Positions 39,001 to 51,000 of a stretch of DNA of 64,000 nt are shown here, one piece after another. How positions within the stretch are numbered: position 1 is the stretch's first letter; the number at the start of each line of letters is the position of its first letter. The translations under genes and the position numbers were made by a program. The DNA lies in contig JAVSML010020805.1 of the NCBI GenBank assembly GCA_038503035.1, forward strand, positions 57,961 through 121,960. Reading direction: 5' to 3'. The DNA comes from Crocodylus rhombifer. Its lineage: Eukaryota; Chordata; Crocodylia; Crocodylidae. A model generated the notes under the pieces. That model was not told the origin of the DNA, did no database searches, and saw nothing but the letters and a program-made list of their open reading frames with translations.

Positions 39001-42000
39001 CACCCATGATGTGTGTGGTGAGTGACAACAGAAAGAGGAAGAAATAGCGATAATTGCGCCGTCCAATGCAGTTGTTCACCCAGGGGCAGTGATGGTCAAA
39101 CTCCTGTTGGCCAGAAGACAAACACAGAAAGAAGCTTCAAGTTGCACAGGGACTATGGGCTCTATCCAAACTCCAGCACAGACCTGCCATACCATGGCAC
39201 CCCACTGTCCTGGGGACAGAAGTACACAACCCCAATCCTCCACTCCTGTTTGAGCTCCCCAACCCCCCCAGAGTGATCAGTGAAGACCTCCCCACAACAA
39301 AAGCAGAAGTCAGAATTCCTTTATCTTTTAGGGGGGTTTGCCCCATGACTCATGAGGCAGAGTGCAAGATGCACACCCTACCTGTGCTGCAGGGCAAATG
39401 CAGCACAGAAGCACAGAACTCCTCTAACTTCTGGCACTCCAAAAGCTTGGGGTGTGAGGGGAGGTGGAGGGAGGGAAGGAGAGGCAGTGAGAAATCTGTT
39501 CAAACCACCATGATGTCTATCCTTCCCTGCTGATGATCTCTTACCTCCACACAGTTGTCACAGACACTGCAGTGGGAGCAGCGTGGAGGCCGGTAGAAGC
39601 GACACGTCGCACACCATTTCATGCGCACCTGGATGCCCTTGATCTCCACTGTCTTGTAGAGTGGGGCTCGGAAGTCATCCTCTTTGTCCTCATCTTCCTC
39701 AGCTGAGGAAGGGCAAGCCATCAGCACAGGAACAAGTCAGATAGGTTGGTGAGTTCCAGAGGAAGCTCATCTGTTCCCTCCCCCCCAGGACTTGGGGAGC
39801 TTCCAAAAAGCCCAACTTAGGAACTACCCAGGTACTGTTGCAATGCCACAGCTCGGTCGGTGTTCTGATCTACCAAGCCCAAATATTGCAAACAGACTCT
39901 CCTAGGGCATACACCTTGCCCTGGTGATGCTCAGGGACCAGAAGATTTATAACTACTCTGGTTATGGGATAACATCCAGAATGCCTGCTCTGGCAATGGC
40001 CAAAACTGCACCTGCCACAAGCAGGTAAAGCCCCCAAAAGGTCTCACACCCAATGCAACATCATATTGGCAAGGGAATGGGGCCCCTGAGCCCTGCTGCA
40101 ATCAGCTTGTACCCTAAAGTTGAACCGTTGAGAAATTGGCCCCTGGTCCCACCAGAGAGAAGAAAGTTTGTTTCCCCTTGGCCAGTCCGTGGGAGGCAGC
40201 AGTTCTCACCTCGTGGGAAGATGCCTGGGTCCATGAAGGTGGCCATGCTGAAGTTGGCCAGCACAAAAAGGAAGACGATGGCATTGTAGATGGGGATGAT
40301 TGGGGAGATGTATAGACTGAGCCCTGGGCACCTGCACACACAGACACACCAATGGGACAAGTGCAAAACCTCCTCTGCTCACCCCACTGCCTTCATTGCC
40401 ATCCTGCGCTTCAGCCCGTGCCCCTTTCCAATCTGGTTTTAAAGGCATCCTCCTGGTAAGGGAACTGGCTGATTTAAGGAGGGACTTCCAGCAGCCCTGT
40501 TTGAGTGCAGAGCAGGGAAAGGCTTGGGTCAGAGCAGCCTGCCCTCCACATTCTGGCCAAAGGCAAATCCCCTTTGCCCACCTGCTGTTTCTTTCTCCAG
40601 AACCATGTCTAGCAGCAAGAGTAGAGATAAAAAGGAGGGTGTGGACGTGCTGGACAAGCTGTCCCTGCTGTATGATGCAGCGTTCCAGCCATTGGCAAGT
40701 GGGTCGTATTTCCCACTGTCACTGCTGCCAGATGTCAGTGCAGGGTATTCTCACGTTGCCAGGGGGACTCAGAAGCCACATAGCATGGGAGCTAGGGAAT
40801 TCACTATGCACAACATTAACCCTTCCTCTCCCAAAAAAGGCCGCTCCCTCCCTCCACCCCCTTTTTTTCCAATAGTAAAACCTGGCAAAGGGCATACTTG
40901 AAGATTACACTGCCAAGGTCAGAGACATTATGGGTTCCTCTAACAAACAGGGATGTTGATACACACTGCTAGCTGGACCCACTCAGACAGAGACAGCACC
41001 AGGCTTCTGAAGCAGAATCAGTACTTGCTAGGACTGCTATACATTCCAGGATGCAGAAGGCTCCTAAGGTGCATAAATCAGAATCTTACCCCTGCTCCCT
41101 GCTCTTGCTTCTGCTCCCATACACTTCCCCCGCAACCCCGAGGAGCTGCTTTGAAATGCAGCATGAGTCTTCCACACTGTGAACTACTCTACAAGGGTGA
41201 CTGGGAGAACAGCTAAGGAAGACAACTGGTAGTGGGTACATGTGAGGAGCACTGTGCTGAGCTCATCTGCCCAGCCTGGAAAATCCACTGAAATTTGAGA
41301 GCTAAGAATAATCTACCTCCCCGACCCTGAGTCCCAGAGCAGAGGGAAACCTCCTCCAAGCCAGCCATGGTAGAAGGCAAGGTCAGTGAAAGGATGGCAC
41401 CATCCTGCTGGTAATGACAGCTTGGCCCTGCCCTTCCACTGTGCTACATCTCAGACACCTCTAGAGCAGAATAAACCCAACTCCCCCAGGTAGAGGCAAT
41501 GGCCAGGCAGGGAAATGGGATAAGCCAGTTGGACCAGCAGCTATACACACAAGTGAAGCCTGCAAGCAAGAGATGTGGCTCTGACAAAACACACCAGGAG
41601 AGTACATTGCAGGGAACAAGGGCCTTCTCTACACACCAGGAAGAAAAGCCCGCCCCCTGCCCACAAGCCAGGGTAGCTATTTAGACTGGTGCAATGGAAT
41701 CTACTCAGGGAATGTGATGCTTTAAGCACATCACTGCCCACTGCTCTGCAAGGGGGCACAGGTGTCCCCTGGGAAATAAAATAGCCTTTGATTACAGGGA
41801 TGGAGTCAGAGCAGGAGTCTGGCAAGTCCTTGTTCTGGACAAGGCAGTGACACTCATGCCTCATACTTGTGAAGACACAGCTCATCTGAAGATGCTGGAT
41901 CTTAGGACCCTCGAGTGGCACCGAGGATTATGGATCACACTACTGCAAAGTCTGCTTCAGCAGAGGTCTGCAAGACCCTAATGGTAAGGCAATTACACTC

Positions 42001-45000
42001 TTGGCTAATTGCCTCCAAGATGCAGGATCTGCTTGAATTAGCCTAGCCCACACCAGAGTTTTTTCAAGACAAAGACAGCTCTGCAGAAAAGCAGCACTAC
42101 AGGGTGACTGACCTGGGAAAACAAAGGTCCTGCAGATGCAGCAGCAAAACTACAGGGGAGGCCCAGGACTTAAGAAATGCAGAACAGGATTGTAGATAAC
42201 AGCACAGAAGAAATCCCTCAAATCAGATTGAGCTCAACCTTTTTGCTTGGCACGCCAAATGGGCAGTGCCCGGTCTGTATGTGGACTGGATCTGGCTGGT
42301 GGTCCTGATTTAGTGCCCAAGGTACACATGGCAGGGCTCAATCCAGCTGTGCAGGAGGGGTAGGGGGTAGCCTGGCCCTGACACAGCTGTGCTGGGGAAG
42401 GGGGCTTGGCCTAGCTCCAGTGAGGGAAGCAGGGAAGGGGCATGACCTGGCCCCAGTCCAGCCACACGGGTCTTGGGAATTTGGCAGCTAGGAGGGGTAG
42501 CAGTATTAACTGCCACTGCTCCTCTGCCGCCAAATTTCCTGACCTACATGGTGCCCTGCAGGCCAGATGCCAAGGCTCCATGAGCCTCATTTGATTCTCA
42601 AACCAGAGATCGTGCACCCTGCCTTAAATGGATCCTGCAGCTCACTCTCCACCCCTGGCACAGTACAGATGGAAGGAAGGTAAAGATGGGCTGCACAGCA
42701 GAGAGGGCTGCCAGGGGTCCCAAATGCTGTACAGAGACCTCCCCACACACAATCCTGGCCGGCCATCCAAGTATCCAGGAGACTCCAAGCAGCAGAGGTG
42801 CCAGAAATGGCACAAGTTGCAAAGGTAATCACTGTCCCTCCAGCCCCTCCCCTGGAAGAGTTTGGGCTCCAGAGACAGTGGGCTTCCCCCTTGAAGGCGC
42901 CAGTGTAATACCCTAATCTGCTTTGCTGCTCGGCGCTTAATCCTGTGGATCTAGGACAGCATCTGTCCCTTCTCCTCGCAAGTAGGAGCAGCATGGGATA
43001 AACACAGAGGGATTTAAGCAGTGAGAGCACAGAACTGGGGAGGAGCATGTGCAGCCGGCTGAACAGTATGACATGAGTAATCCACAGCAGCTTCAGAGCT
43101 TGGGGGAACAGCACAGAAGCACAAGCCAGACTGGGCTGGAGCTCAGCATCCCAAACCCCCGCTAGCAAAGAAAAGCCCAGTTTAACCCAGACTCCCCTTT
43201 TCAGCTCAACAGGAGTCCAGGGGATGGGAAAGCAGATCCACATTATTTGGACTATGGCTCCCAGCTTCAAGCCTTCTACCAAAACCAGAGGTGGATGGGG
43301 GAGGGGGAAAAGTCAGGTGTGGGCTACAGGAAAATAAGCAGTTGCCTTATGAGGCCAGGAGGAAAAGGCAGCAAGAAGGGCTGCAAGGGAGAAGGTGATC
43401 CAAGGTGCTGGTATAGTGGCAAAGCAGTCATGGCTGGTGCAGAAGGCCTCTGTCCCAGGCCTTACTGGACTGACTCTCACTTCCAAAAGCCACCAGCACT
43501 TAACTTCTTCCTGCAAACAAGAAAGGGGCTAGGGGCTGAAGAGGCCCTAGCCAAAGTGTTCCTATTACTCTTTGGCTTTTGGGGAAGCCCAGCCTTACTA
43601 CAGCCAATGCTGTACCCATGTGTAGAGGGCTTCACTCTGCTGCTGGAGCACCTGGCAGGACTGAAGGAGCTGCCAGATGGAGCATGGCTCTTAGGTGAAT
43701 GGCAAAAACAGGGACCACATGTGACAAGCAACAGGGAGGTAAATAATCTGTTCTTGCCTAGGGAACAGTAGGGAGGAGCCCCTGTATACACCTGTCCTGG
43801 CACGCAGCTTCTAGAAAGAGAGCATAAAAAGGAAGCGAGGGAAGGAAAGGCAGGTCCAAAGCAGGGAGAGGTGGCCAGAACGTGAGCAGGCAGGCAGGTG
43901 CTGCCGGTCTCGCCCAGCCAGAAGCGGCGGTAGCATTGGAGCAGGCCAGCTCATGTCCCGGGCTGATAATTAAACCACTTCATTCTCCTCGCTCTCTCTT
44001 CATAGGAATGAACCTGCATCCAGGATAGCGCCCCTCCCAAATACCCAGCTGCCAAGCTCTCGCTTTCATACTGTTGGGTGACTCATTCACTAAGCAAGCA
44101 GACAATCCTCCCAGCTCTTTGCCTATGCAAATCACCAGCTGCAGGCCTGCTTCAACACTGTGGCCTGAGATCCCCAAAGCTGAGCTAAAATGGTGGCAGG
44201 TACCACAGCAAAGCATGGGCAGGACTAGGGTTGAGCACCCCAAGTCCACCCTAGTCTGCCATAGACCAACTGGGATGGGGTCTTGGGCAAGACATTTCCC
44301 TTCTGGGGTTTCCCTATCCCTATTGTGCAGGGGGGTCACAAGGTTAAATTCACTAATGCCTGCCAGGTCCTAAAGGGGCCAACAAACACCTCTTCTGGTA
44401 AATAAACAAGGTCCCTTCCTAGTCAACAAGCAAAGGAAGCCAAGAACAGCCCATCACTAGGACTCTGGCACCCAAAGGCCACTGAAAGAAGCTGAGGCTT
44501 CACAACTCCTGCCTGAAGCAGATTCTCTCTGACCTTGACTTTCAGCATCAGACTTATCTCATCTCTGGCTGCTCCAAGCTCCCAGGCAGCTTCCATTGCC
44601 ATCACTTATCAATAAAGTTTGATACAGCAGTGCCCACCGGCCAGCCAAGCAGGCAGCCTTGGTGTTGCAGGCACACCACACACAGTAGTAGGCAATTCTT
44701 ACTCCAGACAGTTTACAGTCTAACCTACCCTGAACCTGCCCAGATTTTAGCTATACCAATACCAGAACCTCAGCCCTGACCACAGCAACTTGTCCAAATA
44801 ATCTCCCTCCCCAACCCCCAAGCTGCCCCTCACACAGTCAACTCTCTTTGTATTATTTGGCCACACTCCTCTGAAACACTGTTGTGTTAACCCATCCAAT
44901 AATGTATTGTTAAAATGGGACCTTCAATGTACCTGGTACATTAAAATGTTCCCCACCCAGTCCTGAGATTGTATCTGGGGCAGAATCATCCGTTTGGTTT

Positions 45001-48000
45001 AGCCTAGCAGCCCATTAAGGCAAGGGCTGTCCAGCACCAGGCCTGCTGACTGGTCAAGCACACTGACAAAGCTCTGCTGCAAAGGCCTAAATCCTCAGAA
45101 GTTAGCACACCAAGCTTCAGTAAAGAACCCAAGGGACACTCTCCTTTGTAGGTTTTTAAAGACCACTGCTGCCACTTCACAGGCAGCCACTATGGAGACT
45201 GTAGGAGTATGTGTGACAGCTTGAGGCAGGGTCTAAGCAAGCAAGGAACAGGTAATGGTAAGGGGGAGTTCCATTGGGCAACTGAGCCATGTGGTCCCCA
45301 AAGCATCTGCAACTGTTGAAAGTCATCGTGGAATAAGTGCTCAGTTTGTTCAACTGAAAGCCTCCTTGCTGAATGTGTTCAATACACGGGAGTCTCCTTA
45401 GGGGGAAGGTGTAACATGAAGTGACAAAAATACCAAACCTGCCTCATTACCCCACAGGAGATCCCCCCCCCCCCCTCAATATTCTTAATACTCAGGCAAG
45501 GCTTAACTCTTCTTGGGCTGGACCAGTAATCTGTCCAACATCCCCTAGCCTCTTTCTCTGCTCTCTGTTGGCTAGAGCAGCTCAGGACATGAACTCAGAT
45601 ATGCTGCCACAAGACTGCTACCCCAGCATGATTGAAGGTGAAGGAGGTTCCATAGCATCAAACCCACAGCAGTGAACAGGCAACTTGGTTTCTCCATTTC
45701 CAGCTACTCAAAGTCTACTTCGGAGCTGTAAGCCCAGAAGGGAGAGAAGCAGGGCACTTTCAAAACCGCTGTTGGAGAGCTGTACAGCTAAGAGAAGATG
45801 CTTATCCATTTGCCAAAATGAAAACAGGAAGAAAATCTCTCCAGCGTTTTCTGGAGGAGAGGGCATCCCCATTGTCTAGCACTAAGGAACCAGGGAAGAA
45901 GGCCTCGCTCCATCACATGCTGCAAACTGCCACATTTCAGGCAGTCATCAGTTTGCTAGTTTCAGGATTATTGTAGCACCATGAAACTGTGAAAGCCCCC
46001 ATGGTGCATTGGATGGTGCAGCTGGAGATAGGCAGTTGGGCAAGAATCCAACGGTAGCTATACTCGCTCAGCAGTAAAAATCAGGTTTTCAAGGTCAGTA
46101 GGTGTGGCAACCGCTCAGCTCTGTGCTTTCTTCTACTCTTGGCAAAACCAAAACGTCAGATCCACTCAGCTCCTGGCAGCTGAGGAGTTAGGACTTTCTC
46201 TTCCCTAACACTTTTGTGCAGGTAGATCTGGAAGAGGCAATGGATGGCTTCAGGAAGTCTATCCTGTGCCTGAGATCTGTCTGCACAACAGCCCTCATTC
46301 ACCGCAGTTAGCTCTCCACCCTCCTTCTACAGCAGTGCTAGGATGCAAACACTGCTGAGTAGGAACAGGCCCTACAGAACAGGATTCTCACACCAGTAGA
46401 TGGGGAGACAACATATAACAGAGCCAAACATGACTGACCTGGAAGCCCTGCTTCTCCAGCTAAGTGAGATATATTACTGAAGTTCTTCCCAAATCCCTAG
46501 TGCTTCTATTGAACCAGGACAGGACAAAGGTGCTAGTGCAGAAGGTAAGGGGGTGAATAATCACCTGGCAGGCCAAACTGAAGAGAAAGAGGAAAGGAAA
46601 TCAAGTGGAGAGGATACGAAGATGTGGGAGTCATATAGATGAGGATGGGATTCACCAAAGGGGAGGCAATTTCAAAAATCAAGAGCAAGAATCTCTTCCC
46701 TTCATGAAAGTAAAAATCCTGAGCAATTTGTCATAAAGGCAAAGGGAAAGAACCAGAAAGACCCATTCAACCTTAGTCCCTGGGTCCTGATCACCTTGCT
46801 TGAAAGAGAAATGCCAACTAGTGACCTTAAACCAAAAAAAAAAAAAAAGGAAGCTCATCAAGAAGTGGTAGAGTTTGCTGAGTTAGGAAAGACCCCTTAG
46901 AGTTGCCTAGAGAAAGAGAACAGGTAAGAAAGATGCCTGCAAATGGTAAAAAAAGAACAGTGCTTCCCACTAGGTGTAGTTCATGCCATCACTCCTATCC
47001 AGGCCAAAGCCATGGGAACAAGAAACAACTTTTCCTGCTGGGAGGCTGACTGTTCCTGATCTGGGAAGGGGAATGAATGGCAGACTCAAGGCCTCACAGA
47101 ACATGGGAACTCCCACTGCAAGCAAAAGAAAGAATGGGTTTCTATCTCAGATTACTCAGACAAGAAAGAACTGTTAGAACCAGCAAAAGCCGCTGGTTTC
47201 TATGCCTGATTGTATACCCAGGTCATCAGGAGTGGTTACAGCATGGCTGTCCAACTTCAAAGCAGCTGGGGGGCCACATGCCCCAGAGGCTGTACCAGTG
47301 GGGGCCACACACCCTGAGAGCGCTTCTCTCTCTACAACTGTGCTGTACCATGCATTGGCACTCTTTTACCTCTCCTTCAGCTCCCTATGGTCTTCCCTGT
47401 GGCACTGTGCTTAATGGGTGCTCCGGGCTACCAGCCCCCTGGAAACCATGAGCTGGGCTGTGCCATGCTGTCCCACCTCCTGAAGCTGGGGTATGCAGCA
47501 GAAACCAAGGGAGGAAGGAGTCTTGAGACCCCAGTTGCTGCTGCAGCCAGAGCAACATGGGCAGTGGTGGGATCACATGTTAACCCCTTGTGGGATGCAT
47601 GTGCCTTGTGGGCTGCCAGATGGACAGCCCTGGATTAAAGCTCTGAGGGGATGGGTGTCCAGGTCCTGAGGGAGTAAACTCATTCTCACCCCCTGCTCTG
47701 CACAAGGGCTGCCATTCCCAAAACAAACACAGCACATGGGCTTTAGGGGGGCGCTGCATTTATTCCACCCCAAGAATTCATGAAGGACATGCTTGAGGGA
47801 CACGAGTTCAGAAAGACTGAAAAAGCAAAAGTGACTGAAGAAGCTGGTCTTGTGCAACTGCCTCACTTGTTCTGTAAGTTCCACCCTTATCAGGCCTAGT
47901 TAGACACTCACAAGTGGGCAGGAAAGCTGCCAAAGACCATTCTGCACAGAGTGAACTTTATCCTCTGAATGACAGGCCAGGGATTCAAAGCCCTTCCAGC

Positions 48001-51000
48001 CTGAGATTTTAGAGGAAGAGCTGGGCAGCTGAGCCAGGGCTCAGACAAATGCAGATTCCACACAGCGAAAAGCCTCTCCCAGAGACAAAGAGGATCCACG
48101 CATTGAGATGCTAGTTTCTGGGCTGGCATTCCTAAGCGCAGCGACCTCTCGGCTTTCAAGCCCAGCAAGAGCTGCTCCAACCCCAGCACACTGACAACAA
48201 CAATGCACTAGTGTTAGCAGTATTTAGTCCTCAGCTGCCAGGTGAAAGCAGGGCCCTGGGGCATGGGTACAAGCACCAGAACATGCACCCCCAGCTTTCT
48301 TACAGTAAAATGAGCAGCATGCTAGCACCAGGACTCTCATGATCACTTTTCAGTGCCCTAATGCCTGGTAGCCATTCTTCTGAAAAGCTGAGGGATGCAG
48401 TTTAGCATCAGTGCACTCTGATGTGTAGATGTCACACTAACATCCTCCAAGCTTACCAAATTTTGCATACTGAAGAAATAATGCTAAGCTCCATGCCCCA
48501 GCCTCCCAAGTACAACTCTTCGCAGGCACCAGTGCCTGGAGTGTGGCATCATGGCACAGGAGGCAAGAAAGCTGTAGGTGGGTACCACTGGCAGCTGCCA
48601 CAACAAAGGCCAAGCATTGGCAGAACCTTTTTATCTGACATTAGGAAGGAGAGCACATTCCTGCCTTTCATTGTTGCAACCAGATACCACAAGGCTGTTT
48701 CCCTGCACTTCATGGTAAGACACAGAACACCTACTGTGGAATATTTCCAAGCTCTTTTGCTTCCTTTGAACCATGCAAAAGGGGGTCTTCAGGCCAGATG
48801 AAACCCAAGGAACCCCTCTAGATTCAATGTCTAAATATAGTTCCAAAAGCAGTTTGTTTCCAGAGGACCTGTTGAGACACGTTTCTCACTGTATGCTACA
48901 GAGCTCTTGGAAACAGTCTTAGCCTGCTGCGCTGAGTCACACTGTGGGTGCGGAGGCATAGAAGGTTTCTTTCCTACTCACGTTGGGGAAGCTGTGGTCT
49001 TTGATGTAGCATGCTACTCCTTCCCCCTACAAAGCAGGATACAGGTTCAACACCATGTCCCACAACCCTTCTGCTCTTCTTTACCTGCTAGTAGCCATTT
49101 CACTTTCCCCCGAAAGAAACAACTCTTGCTTTCTGCCTCTGGGGCTGAACTTTGACCTTTCACCACATACCAAATAGAGATGTTCAGCCAGGTGAATGCG
49201 TTAATGGGGAGGGGATTGCTGCCTTTCCAGTTTCTGTCCAGTTTCTTCTACAACACGTGGCCACAGAAAACTTCTCATCATTTCTAGGATTTCAGCCTCT
49301 GGTCTGGCAGGCTGAAACTGGCCCACTAAAAGTCCTGATACTTCTTCTTTCCCCTCACCCGAAACCAAGTTACAAGCAAACTATAGTACTGTGACCCTCC
49401 TCAACATTCTCTGCTTTTTTCACTACTGCAGAGCAAGTTCCCCATTTCTCCCCTGACAGGTGAGAAAATCTAGGATGAGAGGGAAGTGAGATTTTGATGG
49501 TCCTCTCAGCTGACAGTGGCAAAGGAAAAAAAAAATCAGTACTAATGGTCTGTGATATTCATGTGACTGTAGGAGACAGATCTCAGTAAGTGGCCTAGAC
49601 TGAGAAACTTACAGGAGAAGTCAGAGCCATCACAAGCCTCAGCACCTTCACAACAAGACACACAACCCTGCCACAATCCACCCCACCCAAAATAACTGCA
49701 CCCAAATCTCCCCCACCAAAGCCCCAGCAAAAGCAAAGCAAAGAGTTTAGTGTACAGTTGTAGTCTCTACATTTGAAGAAGGACATGGAGAAAAGTTAGA
49801 GAGGACAGACAATGACAAAGGGCTTGGAAGGCAAGCCATATGAGGAGAGGTTAAAGGATACAGGCATGTTGTTCATCTTATGGAAAAGGCACATAAAAGG
49901 TGACAAAACAGCAAATAGTTGAAAGGCAAGGAGAATGCCTTGTCTCATCTAGCTGCAAAGAACAGGATGCAGATCAATGGCTTGAACCTGCAGCAAAGTA
50001 AGTTTAGATCAGATAGCAAGAAAAACTTCTTCACTGGTAGACCAGTGGGTCAGTGGAACAGACTGTCTAGGGAAGCTATGGAATTTCCATCATTGTTGGA
50101 GATGTTTGAGAAGAGGGTGGATAAGTGAAAATATAAGAGTAGCCATACCTGTACTCTACTATGAGTGTTTCCTATGCTTCTGGGCTTGGCTGGTGCTGCA
50201 TGGGGCCAGGAAGGAATTTTTCCCTGCTCCTGTTGCTGCACACATCCTGGAGGGATAGGGGGAGGAGGGTGGTGTTCACTTTCCTCAGCAGCACTGGGTG
50301 TTGGCTGCAGCCAACACTGAGGATTTTGACTGGGTGTGTGAAGGTTCCTGCTAGGACTAAAACCCAGAGGTTTCCTGGATAGAAGATCTTTTCCCTCCAC
50401 TGAGTCAGACTAATACCATACACAGGGTCAAGGAATTGTATGGGATGGTTTGGATAGGGGTTGAACCAGTTCAGTTGTTTTCAAACATCCTGAAGTCAAA
50501 GAACCCCTTCATATCACTTCTGCCATGGAGCGCCTACCCCCATCTGTAAAGCCAGGAAACCTGACCTGACAATGGCAACACACTGCCTCCTGAACCACTC
50601 TATTACCCCAATCTTTTTGCAGAACCCCTGATAACCTATCACAAAACTCCAGGGTTCTGAGGAACAGTTTGAAAACCACTGAACTAGATGACTTCTGGAG
50701 GTCCCTTCTAGCCCTACTTTTCTATGATTCTATGAAAGCCAAGCCAAGACACAGAAACATGCTCTCACTTTATCAAACATCCAAGACAATCATGTACTGC
50801 AGTGACAGGCTCAGCATAAGGACAGGTAACATGAAAAACAGTGACACCTAGCCCAAGTTCATTTCAAATAAGGACCAAAGTACTGAAAGTAGATGAGTTT
50901 CCACTAATGCTAATCTGAGAGAAATTGGGGTGGTGCCCCAAGGAAACTCACATATGAATAACCATGCCCATGACTGAAAGGAAATTCTGACCCCAGTGCC

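Noticed and set aside
42587..43282. 231-codon minus frame in the ZDHHC5 intron
   Set aside because: No recognisable domain, no splice or poly(A) support, and one end lies in a hAT-like repeat. A chance frame in a 15-kb intron is sufficient.
43247..43771. 174-codon plus frame in the ZDHHC5 intron
   Set aside because: Low-complexity composition, no domain and no transcript signals.
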